DNA from: Trichomonas vaginalis G3
Lineage: Eukaryota; Parabasalia; Trichomonadida; Trichomonadidae
Length of the DNA: 64,000 bases
NCBI RefSeq assembly: GCF_026262505.1
Contig: NC_067207.1
Coordinates: 30,720,082-30,784,081, forward strand
Direction: 5' to 3'
The translations under genes were made by a program, and so were the position numbers. Shown here piece after piece: positions 21,001 through 30,404 of the stretch. Below the pieces are notes generated by a model that had not been told where the DNA came from, made no database searches, and saw nothing but the letters and a program-made list of their open reading frames with translations. Within the stretch, counting starts at the first letter, position 1. Every line of letters begins with the position of its first letter.

Positions 21001-21543
21001 TTCGAAGAGAAGGAAAAGAAACACGAAGAAGTCATCCAAAAGAGAACAGAAGAGTCAGATAAACAACTCAAAGAAAGAGCTATTGAAGGCCAGATCAAAC
21101 GCGAATTTAGAAAGAGAATCGCACATACAATTGCTGCAAAGAATGAAGCACAAGCTCGTGAAAGAGCTCGCGAATACGATGAGCATATGGCTATACTCGA
21201 ACGCGAAGAAATGGAAAGAAAATTGCAGCTTGAAAGGAAAGAAAAGATGAGACAAGATCTCGAAAAGAAGAAACAAGATGCTTTGAGCGGTGATGCGCAG
21301 ATGAAAGCTGAGCTCCGCAAGAAGAACTCAACTCAGCTCACCAAGATCGCACAGAAATGGGATATCGATATTGGAAAGTTAAGACAAAGAGTTATAGAAG
21401 AAAGAAGAGGAAAACCAAGAGTTCAAAAAGTGAATTCTTCAATTGGTGAAGGTTCTAAACTTCCTGCCCTCAATTCTTCTAGAAGCAGCCCTAAGACTTC
21501 GCCTTCTCCAAGAGCACAACAAGGTCTAGCAGACCCACAATAA
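18043..21543 (+). CDS. Long charged coiled-coil protein with five NPLF repeats
   Basis: The frame is 1166 residues from the first ATG; in-frame codons before it begin with TTG and are not used as start. Residues 1-185 are disordered and rich in N, Q and S. About 185-490 hold five copies of a motif like NPLFAGIADKLQADGKRDTE (near 18,604, 18,754, 18,988, 19,195 and 19,420), separated by runs of K-K-A-E-E-E. A conserved-looking block follows near residues 620-710 (KHKGVSIESYDPGNPEPFTD, then LHYPNDRDLFAYTRDKDLRE). From about 740 to 1110 it is one long highly charged coiled coil. The tail is rich in S and P. It is probably cytoskeletal; trichomonads have many such proteins in axostyle, costa and basal-body structures, but no member is recognised. 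Codon use is richer in GC than its spacers, as expected for a well expressed host gene. Confidence 0.75.
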   Translation: MSAINEPSDDFIDNESSKPNISPEESKGASELNSYSSFNDFDEEAEEKGHSALDKLLEPAPSKENANQNQQNSSNSANNDHQNQSNTQGNQANDSSVVSGGLLSNLLKATTEKNDDDKNDNENQSAPTAAPVKQSLLDNIGKRTPDPLEQQAVDNDIPDNVKALLKGGAAESQAQERSIDNNNAPAPNPLFGGLAAKLQADGKRDTDVPEEKKAEEPKKEAPKAEEPKAQERDVPKPNPLFSGLADKLQADGKRDTEDPEAIKKAEEEAKKKAEEEKKKAEEEAKKKAEEEKKKAEEEAKKKAEEEAKKQAEAHPNPLFAGIADKLVADGKRDTEDPEAQKKAEEEAKKKEEEEKKKAEEEAKKKAEEEAKQKEEQAKKEPEANPNPLFAGIADKLQADGKRDTEDPEAQKKAEEEKKKAEEEAKKKEEEEAKKKAEEEKKKEEEEKKKEEDQQKQEDHPLVAAIADKLVADGKKDTDDPEAEKKEGEEKPENAEEKKDDEQQTEKLDIVDAVNKAAEEDEKEKLDMAGAIKDALTGDDQQQQQEENQEESAADKARAALSEMLNDDENKEDENQENNEEQNDEENKETFETEQKPRFPQKNQSRTQPVRNEKPANDGEVYRKHKGVSIESYDPGNPEPFTDPLTIEALQNLGLREDELHYPNDRDLFAYTRDKDLRETVRKQLCERTDRMRALVKEECDRLARIPPPDAKPTSRSMSQSQPSPTSRSNQKSFEEIEQERIERLRRKSKKEAEQMMISIITEQVIQEENEVQRQREIEEKKKYEEELRIKHREERERMAENVMKQEQADREKAEKDAQRMAELKKKEEEYLKRRKEHEEKMKEEFEKEEEIRRNKLEKARKAAEKAEEEKKKKAEEQKKKIEQREKELQERKERENAEREKQNKEKKEAAEQRLEELRKKQEKMLQEKKEKSDKKEEKTQEILKKHRENVEAKTQELHKREEEKHDKAMTFIHQIEKERAEKKRLNFEEKEKKHEEVIQKRTEESDKQLKERAIEGQIKREFRKRIAHTIAAKNEAQARERAREYDEHMAILEREEMERKLQLERKEKMRQDLEKKKQDALSGDAQMKAELRKKNSTQLTKIAQKWDIDIGKLRQRVIEERRGKPRVQKVNSSIGEGSKLPALNSSRSSPKTSPSPRAQQGLADPQ

Positions 21544-23181
21544 ACAGAATGCATAATTCGTATGTTTTTATCAAATTAAAATTATATTTACTTTTATTTT
21601 AACTGTAATCATACAAAACTTATAGTTTCTATTATTCGCATGAAACATCATAATTTAATGATATAAAATATGTTTAGCAATATCTTTTTGCTTGATCAAA
21701 AGCAAGTTTACATATCAAATCTCTTCCATATCTTTTGATTTATAACTGGAGTGGATTTTCAAATGACATAAAATCAATGAGTGTGTTACATCTTCAACTT
21801 AAAAATCAAATCTTGCATGTAAAGTACTCACAAAATCTAGATTGAGAGGCGGTCAATGACTTTTGAGGGGAAATTAACGCATGGAATTTAATATTATTTA
21901 GGTTGATATTCTTGCTTATTATTTCAGAAAAAAATCTTAAAAATTTCAATATGAAAATTGAAAGCAATTCAAAAAAATTGCTAACATGTAAATTTTAATA
22001 TCCTATGCATAATTTCATATTTTGAAGATTTTTTATTTTTGTTTAAAACTTAAAATTTTGCGAATTTAATATAATTTATAAAATATAATACGTATATATA
22101 TTTAAAATACACTAAATTTAATTGTTAATTGACGTTTTTGGGAATGAATTTTATCAAAACATGCCTGAATCCGAAAATTTGAAAGAACGAATTACATAAT
22201 CATATATGTAGAATTCAAAATACAAACTTAAAGATTGTATACGTTTAAAATTATTCAGATTGTGTTTGATTTCCACTCATTCTGTTTCTTTTGAACTCTA
22301 ACACTAACATTTCATGATGATTACATGTTCCATTTATACATGGTTGAATTGTTCCAGATTCTACCAGAAAATCAATCCAAATTTCTCAATGCATTCATGT
22401 TGATTGGACAAAATTTAAAATTTATCGGCCTGTTTCCAGAGAAACTCATATATTCCCTAATGAAATGTAATTTTTGCTACATTTATTTCAATCAAATTTC
22501 AAAAAATTGACTGCAGAGCTTGAAAAGGTGATGAATCATGTTGTTATTAGATGTACATATTAGATTTACTATTTCCAAAAATGCTCAAATTTGAATAGTT
22601 TTTAGAAAATTTGGAATTACACTCCTTACATTAGAGATAATTAAATGTTTAAATTTTATTTATTTTTCCCTTTTAATTTTATAACGTGCTCTATCAAAAC
22701 TAACCTCTCAATTGAAGGCCACAAAATCTAAGTAGTGAGGGTACACAAATTTTGTATGGAGTACGGTTCAATTTTTGAGAGCCTCACTACTGAGATTTTG
22801 TGACTACCTTACAATTCGATGATTTTAAAGACTTATTAATACATGCAAGATTTGTTTTTTAAGTTTAGAGCCTAACATTTTTGTTACTATATAGCTTGTA
22901 CATGTAGTTCTCAGAAGTCTATTCTTTCATCTAGTTAATTTGAAATCCTGCTTTAGCCTTCAGATTCTATATTTTAGCTCAAGTAAAGTTAACTGAAGTG
23001 ATCTATTTCATATTGAACCAGATTTTATTCAATATGTTTTATATGAGATTGTTGGAAAGAGAGCAAACGGCAAAATAATTACCGTTGATAATAGTATAGT
23101 TTTAGGCGAGTTAAAATATTATTATGAATTTCCCATTCTGGAAAAAGGAAATAAAATTCCATCCAATTTTTTAAAAAATAC
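21544..23181. other. Long intergenic region, no intact gene
   Basis: About 1.6 kb of AT-rich DNA. It holds inverted repeats (see 21,797-22,872) and, just before the next gene, an open stretch without ATG at about 22,995-23,184 that reads like protein (Y-V-L-Y-E-I-V-G-K-R-A-N-G-K and L-K-Y-Y-Y-E-F-P-I-L-E-K). That stretch ends in a different frame from the gene at 23,182 and could be a gene remnant. A short frame at 22,325-22,510 has no support. Confidence 0.5.
21797..22872. repeat. Inverted-repeat-bounded non-coding block (MITE-like candidate)
   Basis: AACTTAAAAATCAAATCTTG (from about 21,797, continuing CATGTA) returns inverted at about 22,842-22,872 with one or two changes. Inside, CACAAAATCT follows the left arm at about 21,828 and recurs as an inverted pair at 22,720-22,740 and 22,782-22,802 (CACAAAATCT-x-AGTAGTGAGG and its complement, 41 bases apart). 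The layout resembles a non-autonomous element with nested inverted repeats. No target duplication was established. Confidence 0.4.
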
Positions 23182-26100
23182 ATGAGTGGGGAAAATAGTA
23201 ACTGCTTTAAGGGTGATAATTTTTCTTTTAAATTAGAGCAAGATACATTCGGAAAAGGCATACTGCTCAAACTATTTTTCGATATTCCTTATGATAAAGA
23301 TGAATTTTCAAAGTTTATTAGAGGTACAACAAGATCCTCAACCCCTTCTTATATAAAATGTGACAATATAAAGTACCATGATTATGAAATTATCCAATTT
23401 AGCAAGCAAATCTCAATAGTTCGATTTCAAATTACAAATAACAAAGGAAAATTACTTTTAACTATTGAAACATTAGGAAAGGCTCAAGTGACAATACCTC
23501 AACCAGTTAAACTTTCAGAAAAATCACAATCTTCCACATTTGCACATACAACTCTATCCCAAAAGAATAAACCATCAAGAGTAGAAGTACCTGAACAAAG
23601 AAAAGATAATAAAGTAGTTAGTCTTCCAAGTACATTTCCTGAAAATCATAATAAGAAATCAAAGTCAACAACTCCTGGAAAAACACTTCTAACTTTACCC
23701 ATTGTTGCAGACTCATATCAGAACCAATCTGGAATTAAAAATAATGATTCAAAACAAATTCCAACAATTTCTGATAAAAACAATAGTGAAAATAAATCAG
23801 ATAATGAACAACAAGTTAAATCTACTCTTAATAATGATTCTACGAAAGATGCCAAAAATAATCAAAAAATTAATCAACAAAATAACAACAGATCAGCTAA
23901 AGATCAACCACAGGTATCCAAAAACAACCAAGTTCAGGAAGATTTTGATGATCAAGATTTAATTACAATTATTGAATACCCAAGTCAAAGGGAAGCTGAA
24001 AACCCTGAACAAAAGAATAATACGAATAATTCAGAAGATAAAATTGACGAACAAATTAAAATTTCTGAGAAAAATAATAATTCTGATCAAAATTCAAAGA
24101 AAAGTGAAGAAAAAGTAGAGACTTCCGGGCCAGTATTGATTCCTATTGTTTCTAGAGATATTGTACCTACAATTTCTGAGAAAAATAATAAATCTGATCA
24201 AATTTCAAATGAAATGATAGAAAATTCTGAACCAAAGAATAATACAGTCAAACAAGAAGAAGAAGGAAATGATAAAACAACAATTTCTGGCAAAAATAAT
24301 AATTCTGAACAAAATCCAAAGCAAAATGAAGAAAAAATAGAATTATCTGAACCAAAGAATAATAAATCTATAAAACAAGAAGAAGAAAACAGTGATTTAA
24401 AGACGAAATCAGATAAAAATAATAATTCTGATCAAAATTCAAGACAAAATGAAGAAAAAGCAGATACTTCCAAACTAGTATTGATTCCAATTTCTTCTTC
24501 AGATAAAACTCCAAATTCTGAGAAAAATAATCAAAATTCAACTGAAACTAAACAAAATTCATCAGAACAAACTAAACCAGAAGGAGACATTTATGCAGGT
24601 CCCACTCCTTTCTTAATTTTATCAAACAATCAACAAAACATTTCTTTACAACAAAAAGAAAAAGAAAAAGTTAATTCTCGTAATTCTACAGAACCAGAAA
24701 AGAAAGAACAAACTAAAAAGCCAATGACACATGTATCAAATTCACTTCCTTCATCGAAAAATAGAGATGTTCAAAGTTTACTCCGCAAAATGGGATCTAA
24801 ACAACAATCATCAAATAAAGGATCATCAATACCAAAAGTCACCAACATAATCTCAAAACAAAAAGAAATTCCACCAAAAACAACTGCAAATTCACAGAGA
24901 ACATTTGGAAAGGCTAAACCAAAGGACAACACTCAAGTTGATGATGATACAACGCAAATAGAAAAGGCACCATTCAGTGTTACTGAAAAAGAAGAAAATG
25001 AAATTGAAGATGTACCAAAAGCAAAGATACAAGACTTAAAGAAAGTATTTTCATTTGGTTCTAAGTATTCAAGAGAACCAGGAAATTCAACTAGTAAGGG
25101 TTATTTCGATATAGATCATGATACAGATGAAAAACAAGATGAAAAAAGAGATCAAAAACCACGTAAAAAAGATTATAATCCAAAATTAGAGATAAGTGGA
25201 AAATCAGTTGAATTCACAGTAAATTCATCTGAAATTATCTTGAAAAATAATCATTGTGACGTAAATACACAAACAGATAATGTAGAAAACAAGTACAGAA
25301 ATACTCAAGCAGATAAAGTAGAAAACAAAGACAGAAATACACAAACAGATAAAGTAGAAAACAAGGATATAAATACTCAAGCAGATAAAGTAGAAAACAA
25401 GTACAGAAATACTCAAGCAGATAAAGTAGAAAACAAGGATATAAATACTCAAGCAGATAAAGTAGAAAACAAGGATATAAATACTCAAACAGATAAAGTA
25501 GAAAACAAAGACATAAATACACAAACAGATAAAGTAGAAAACAAGTACAGAAATACTCAAGCAGATAAAGTAGAAAACAAAGACAGAAATACACAAACAG
25601 ATAAAGTAGAAAACAAGGATATAAATACACAAACAGATAAAGTAGAAAACAAAGACAGAAATACACAAACAGATAAAGTAGAAAACAAGGATATAAATAC
25701 ACAAACAGATAAAGTAGAAAACAAAGACATAAATACACAAACAGATAAAGTAGAAAACAAGGATATAAATACTCAAGCAGATAAAGTAGAAAACAAAGAC
25801 ATAAATACTCAGATTTCAATTGAAAATAAGGATGTAAATACTCAAGCAGATAAAGTAGAAAACAAAGACAGAAATACTCAAGCAGATAAAGTAGAAAACA
25901 AAGACATAAATACTCAAATTTCAATTGAAAATAAGGATATAAATACTCAAATTTCAATTGAAAATGATGAATTCGAAATTCCAAGAGTAAGTCCAAGAAA
26001 AATTAATAAAACATCAAAGATATCCGAGTATGAAGATACAAGAGAAAGCATTTCACAAAATTCATCTCCAGATCTATTGAGTTTCACTCCAAAACCAAAT

Positions 26101-27528
26101 AAAATCACAGAACCAAGTTCAGAGAAAAGTAATGGAAAACTTTATATCAAAACAGAATCAGGATATGTCGAAATTCCTAATTTACCAACACCTCACCAAC
26201 AATACCAGCCACCAGTGTATCCTCCTTACCAATCTCCTGTTTTTGCTCCACCTTATTATTATCCACAATTAATGCATCCTCAAATGTTTTATCCACAACC
26301 AATGATAAGCCAACAAATTCCATCAACTGAACAAAGCTATCAGCATTCTATAATTAGCACTCCACAAATAATGACTCCTCAACCTTCCTTGAATCAGCTC
26401 AGCAACCAGAACATGATGATGAATCAAAATATGATGAATGGTCAAAGTAATCAGAATATGATGATGAATGGACAAAGTAATCAGAATATGATGATGAATG
26501 GACAAAACAATCAGAATATGATGATGAATGGACAAAGTAATCAGAATATGATGATGAATGGACAAAGTAATCAGAATATGATGATGAATGGACAAAGTAA
26601 TCAGAATATGATGATGAATGGACAAAACAATCAGAATATGATGATGAATGGACAAAACAATCAAAATATGATGATGAATGGACAAAGTAATCAGAATATG
26701 ATGATGAATGGACAAAGTAATCAGAATATGATGATGAATGGACAAAGTAATCAGAATATGATGATGAATGGACAAAGTAATCAGAATATGATGATGAATG
26801 GACAAAGTAATCAGAATATGATGATGAATGGACAAAACAATCAGAATATGATGATGAATGGACAAAACAATCAGAATATGATGATGAATGGACAAAGTAA
26901 TCAGAATATGATGATGAATGGACAAAACAATCAGAATATGATGATGAATGGACAAAGTAATCAGAATATGATGATGAATGGACAAAGTAATCAGAATATG
27001 ATGATGAATGGACAAAGTAATCAGAATATGATGATGAATGGACAAAGTAATCAGAATATGATGATGAATGGACAAAACAATCAGAATATGATGATGAATG
27101 GACAAAGTAATCAGAATATGATGATGAATGGACAAAGTAATCAGAATATGATGATGAATGGACAAAGTAATCAGAATATGATGATGAATGGACAAAGTAA
27201 TCAGAATATGATGATGAATGGACAAAGTAATCAGAATATGATGATGAATGGACAAAACAATCAGAATATGATGATGAATGGACAAAACAATCAGAATATG
27301 ATGATGAATGGACAAAGTAATCAGAATATGATGATGAATGGACAAAACAATCAGAATATGATGATGAATGGCCAAGGTAATCAAAATATGATGATGAATG
27401 GTCACGGAAATCATCAAACAAATGGACAAGGCAATCAGATAGTTACAAATGGATTAGTTGTAGGAGGAGTTGCTGCTGCTGGTTTGGCTGCAGGAACAAT
27501 TTTAAATTTCATGTTTAGAAAACGCTAA
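23182..27528 (+). CDS. Asn/Gln-rich repeat protein with a C-terminal membrane-anchor-like tail
   Basis: A 1448-residue frame. Residues 1-110 look globular (FSFKLEQDTFGKGILLKLFF, then ISIVRFQITNNKGKLLLTIE). About 110-690 is low-complexity N, S, K, E and Q. About 695-931 hold twenty 11-12-residue repeats of the form NTQADKVENKDI. A proline/tyrosine-rich stretch (PPVYPPYQSPVFAPPYYYP) follows, then 32 decapeptides of the form GQSNQNMMMN. The last 26 residues are hydrophobic with a basic end (GLVVGGVAAAGLAAGTILNFM, then FRKR). That is the shape of a tail-anchored protein with a long cytosolic part; ER or hydrogenosome outer membrane would be possible targets. No signal peptide at the start. Family not recognised; host-like. 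Confidence 0.7.
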   Translation: MSGENSNCFKGDNFSFKLEQDTFGKGILLKLFFDIPYDKDEFSKFIRGTTRSSTPSYIKCDNIKYHDYEIIQFSKQISIVRFQITNNKGKLLLTIETLGKAQVTIPQPVKLSEKSQSSTFAHTTLSQKNKPSRVEVPEQRKDNKVVSLPSTFPENHNKKSKSTTPGKTLLTLPIVADSYQNQSGIKNNDSKQIPTISDKNNSENKSDNEQQVKSTLNNDSTKDAKNNQKINQQNNNRSAKDQPQVSKNNQVQEDFDDQDLITIIEYPSQREAENPEQKNNTNNSEDKIDEQIKISEKNNNSDQNSKKSEEKVETSGPVLIPIVSRDIVPTISEKNNKSDQISNEMIENSEPKNNTVKQEEEGNDKTTISGKNNNSEQNPKQNEEKIELSEPKNNKSIKQEEENSDLKTKSDKNNNSDQNSRQNEEKADTSKLVLIPISSSDKTPNSEKNNQNSTETKQNSSEQTKPEGDIYAGPTPFLILSNNQQNISLQQKEKEKVNSRNSTEPEKKEQTKKPMTHVSNSLPSSKNRDVQSLLRKMGSKQQSSNKGSSIPKVTNIISKQKEIPPKTTANSQRTFGKAKPKDNTQVDDDTTQIEKAPFSVTEKEENEIEDVPKAKIQDLKKVFSFGSKYSREPGNSTSKGYFDIDHDTDEKQDEKRDQKPRKKDYNPKLEISGKSVEFTVNSSEIILKNNHCDVNTQTDNVENKYRNTQADKVENKDRNTQTDKVENKDINTQADKVENKYRNTQADKVENKDINTQADKVENKDINTQTDKVENKDINTQTDKVENKYRNTQADKVENKDRNTQTDKVENKDINTQTDKVENKDRNTQTDKVENKDINTQTDKVENKDINTQTDKVENKDINTQADKVENKDINTQISIENKDVNTQADKVENKDRNTQADKVENKDINTQISIENKDINTQISIENDEFEIPRVSPRKINKTSKISEYEDTRESISQNSSPDLLSFTPKPNKITEPSSEKSNGKLYIKTESGYVEIPNLPTPHQQYQPPVYPPYQSPVFAPPYYYPQLMHPQMFYPQPMISQQIPSTEQSYQHSIISTPQIMTPQPSLNQLSNQNMMMNQNMMNGQSNQNMMMNGQSNQNMMMNGQNNQNMMMNGQSNQNMMMNGQSNQNMMMNGQSNQNMMMNGQNNQNMMMNGQNNQNMMMNGQSNQNMMMNGQSNQNMMMNGQSNQNMMMNGQSNQNMMMNGQSNQNMMMNGQNNQNMMMNGQNNQNMMMNGQSNQNMMMNGQNNQNMMMNGQSNQNMMMNGQSNQNMMMNGQSNQNMMMNGQSNQNMMMNGQNNQNMMMNGQSNQNMMMNGQSNQNMMMNGQSNQNMMMNGQSNQNMMMNGQSNQNMMMNGQNNQNMMMNGQNNQNMMMNGQSNQNMMMNGQNNQNMMMNGQGNQNMMMNGHGNHQTNGQGNQIVTNGLVVGGVAAAGLAAGTILNFMFRKR
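25264..25974 (+). repeat. Coding minisatellite, 36-bp unit, 20 copies
   Basis: Twenty consecutive units: seventeen encode 12 residues (NTQ[A/T]DKVENK[D/Y][I/R]) and three shorter ones encode 11 (NTQISIENKDI type). Substitutions between copies are few and keep the frame, so the array has been homogenised recently or is under length-tolerant selection. Confidence 0.9.
26441..27400 (+). repeat. Coding minisatellite, 30-bp unit, 32 copies
   Basis: Thirty-two in-phase units of GGACAAAGTAATCAGAATAT plus GATGATGAAT, encoding GQ[S/N]NQNMMMN. Nearly all variation is AGT versus AAC at one codon pair (Ser or Asn). Such near-identity points to very recent expansion. The minus strand also looks open here, but only as a shadow of the repeat. 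Confidence 0.92.
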
Positions 27529-27995
27529 ATTTTATTTTTTGTTTAAATATGACTAATAAAACTGTAATTATTATTTATTTTGTTAACGAAATTCAAATAG
27601 CATTTTTATTTTTCTTTGTTTAAATAATTGTCATTTGAACATAAATTAAATTAACGAACTAATTTGTTATCTGTGGTTATTTGTTTTGTCATGCTTATAA
27701 TGTGAAAGCTTTTTAAAATGATCATAAATTTTCCCAATAAGTCATTATAAAAACGTTTTTCCTTTTTATACGAGTGATTTACATATTTTTGAACGTATTT
27801 TAACTTCGAAATGGTAAGATTGACCGGGATTTTACTGTCAAAAAATACTGTCGTAAACAATTCAATCTATTCAATTATAGATAAAATAAAAATTTTTATA
27901 AATATCACACTATTATGTCATTGTTGAGATTATTGATGTTATGGAATTTTATTTGTCACTTTTTACATCGCTGATTTTGTAATCATAATTTCAAA
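27529..27995. other. Intergenic region with host promoter at its right end
   Basis: 467 AT-rich bases between two plus-strand genes. No gene or RNA seen. The last 15 bases hold the initiator of the ArfGAP gene. Confidence 0.5.
27983..27987 (+). promoter_or_regulatory. Host initiator (Inr) TCATA of the ArfGAP gene
   Basis: The leader reads AATCATAATTTCAAA and then ATG. TCATA matches the trichomonad initiator TCA-Py-(T/A) and lies about ten bases before the start codon. Confidence 0.55.
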
Positions 27996-29962
27996 ATGAA
28001 TTCAGAGTATGAATATATAATGCTTTCCCCTATGCATCTTTCAGAGCAGAATAAACGATTTGAAAACATTTTAAAGCTAAAACAGAATATTATGTACACA
28101 ATTGGAGCATTTAAAACGTATATTTCAGCAGGATCAACACTTGCAAATTCTCTTCAAAATATTTCGAAAAAATTCTTGGAATGCGGATCATTTTCATCGG
28201 ATCCAACTATTTCTAACATAGCGCAATGCATCACTTATTGTCAAAACGTTCTTTCAGATCATTTTAACCAGGTTCAGCATTCAGTTATAGAACAATTACA
28301 AAAATTTGTGGATAACGAAATCTCTGTTTGTGAAAAAATTCATAAAGAATCTAATACTAAAAAATCAAACTATTTTTCGGCTCTTGATAAGGCATTATCA
28401 TCAAAATCGCGTGATTCGCAAAACCAAGGATACATTAACGCATTAAAAGCTGAAGCAGCTTTATCAAATTTTGAATTTCAACGATCACTTGAACTAGTCG
28501 AACGAAAGAACTCATATGAGTTAACAGCAACAGTATGTTTCAATATACTCTTAAAATATGAAAAATTTTTACTACATTTTTTTTATAAAAAGATGTTATT
28601 TAAAAAATCTTTCATATTTAAAGGGTATTTTCTTAAATATGTACTAACACACAGTTATTAATGTTTTTAAACATGCTCGCAGTTTCTATGAGAGATTGCC
28701 TATTCAATTACGATGTTTCTAAAGATGAATTCAGTGCATTACAGCTTGCGATACCAACTTATGTGGATGAACTCAAAGATTACGCTGTAAAAACGATGAC
28801 AACAAAACAAACGATCAAAGGCCTTGTAGATATCGAACTTCCGCCGTCACTTAACATGAAAGGATACCTTTGGAAGCGCAGCAGTGGCTTTGGAAGGATC
28901 TGGCATTCGAGATTTATCACAATAAAAGATCAAAAGTTTTCTTATTACAAAACTGATGGCCTTGATTACGAAATGCGAGGAAGCATAGACTTGCTTACAA
29001 CATCAGTTAAGAAGGATAAAGATAACGGAAGGCCAAATGTTTTCAGAGTCACTTCACCTCAACATACATGGATTTTCCAGTGCACAGATGAAAAGGAACT
29101 CGACCGCTGGATGTCAACAATACAAAATAACGTGACTTACAGCATTGATCACCAAGATTCGAACCCGACCCAAGAAACAGAGCATCAAGACAAGACATGC
29201 TGCGACTGCGGAGCAGAACATCCTACATGGTGCTCAATAAACACTGGAGGATCAATCTGTATCCATTGTTCTGGAATTCATCGTTCATTAGGTGTCATTT
29301 TTTCAAAAGTACGATCATTAACTCTTGACCGGTTAGATGATGATTTGCTTGCCATGGTACATAAAATCGGTAACGACAAGTTGAATTCGATCTTGTGTTC
29401 AGCGCGCAAGCCTCCAGAGAAAATGGACAGAGATAAACTGATTCGAGCTAAATATGTTGACTTAGAGTTCGCAAAGAAGTGCAAAGAAGACATATTTGAG
29501 GCAATAGAAACAAAGAACTTCGATTTGGTCTTGAAATGCGTTCTCACTGGACAATTAAGATCTCCTGCCAACAGAATTAAGTTTTCTGAGCATTTCAAAG
29601 GCAAAACAAACATCACAGATCCTTCTGTATTAGATTCGATCCAGCCTATCCATATGGCAGCAGCTGTTGGAGACGTCTCAATTTTATTATTGGTCGGATT
29701 GAACACAGAAGACTTAAATGTCTTGGATGCTGGAAAATGGGGTGCGGTGAGCTATGCTGCGTATTATAAAAGATTCGAATGCGGAAGATCTCTGCTCAAA
29801 ATCGGAGCAGACCCTTCAAAGATTCCTCTCGAGGGAAGCCCTTATCACATCTCTGTTATCAACGAAGATATGCAGATGGGTGCAATGTTTATCCCTTATT
29901 GGAGAGGAGAAGTCACAAATCCAACAATTATTCATCCAATGATTGATTTGGTTCCAAAATAA
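27996..29962 (+). CDS. BAR-PH-ArfGAP-ankyrin protein (ACAP/ASAP type), one intron
   Basis: Two exons, 27,996-28,532 and 28,655-29,962, joined in frame by the intron at 28,533-28,654, give 614 residues. About 1-230 form a BAR-like helical domain that binds curved membrane. A PH domain follows at about 247-345 (MKGYLWKRSS, then F-R-V-T-S-P-Q-H-T-W-I-F-Q-C). The ArfGAP zinc finger is at about 364-480: C-x2-C-x16-C-x2-C with T-C-C-D-C-G and C-I-H-C-S-G-I-H-R, where the arginine is the catalytic finger. Ankyrin repeats lie at about 510-590 (PIHMAAAVGD, then GADPSK). It would stimulate GTP hydrolysis by Arf on endosome or plasma membranes. Exon 1 alone reads on into intron sequence and stops at 28,661, which is not a real end. 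Confidence 0.88.
28533..28654 (+). other. Spliceosomal intron, 122 bases
   Basis: Begins GTATGT and ends GTACTAACACACAG, which contains the fused branch point and acceptor ACTAACACACAG known from Trichomonas introns. Exon 1 is exactly 179 codons, so the intron is phase 0, and removal joins two parts of one BAR domain. The intron is more AT-rich than its exons. Confidence 0.93.
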
Positions 29963-30404
29963 GTTTTTTATATGTCTATATATTTATTTTGTAATAAACT
30001 ATATATATTCTATTTAAATTTTTCCAAAAAATTATATTTAATATTCTTGAATTCTCCAATATTTATAAAAACTAGTAAAAATTCGAATATACTGAGTTGA
30101 AATTAGTTAATACATTGATTGATGCAATTGTAATATCACTGAAAAAATAAAAGATTTTGATGATAGACTTTAAAATCATAATAATATATCAATTAATGAG
30201 CATGAATTCATTGTCTCAAGCATTGAATTAAATTTTCATATATTTAATATTTGAAATTTGATTTTTTTTAAATTGGATATTTTGATGAATTTTTGATAAT
30301 TTTAATAACAAATAAGTACAATATTACAACAATAAAAGATTATGTTTCATTAGTTAATAAGTACAATATTACAATAATAAAAATAACAATTTTAGTAAAA
30401 TAAT
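29963..30404. other. Spacer between convergent host genes
   Basis: 442 bases, extremely AT-rich, between two 3' ends. A short direct repeat occurs (TAATAAGTACAATATTACAA, near 30,310 and 30,355). No gene seen. Confidence 0.5.

Noticed and set aside
18729-21320. Several minus-strand frames rich in F, L and S inside the coiled-coil gene
   Set aside because: Antisense of GAA/AAG-rich codons always reads as F/L/S; no start context or family.
25225-25996. Leucine- and cysteine-rich minus-strand frames across the 36-bp array
   Set aside because: Same reason: shadow of a coding minisatellite on the plus strand.
26323-27429. Long open frames on the minus strand across the 30-bp array
   Set aside because: They are by-products of a 30-bp repeat, which leaves several frames open at once; text is a monotonous repeat and codon use makes sense only on the plus strand.
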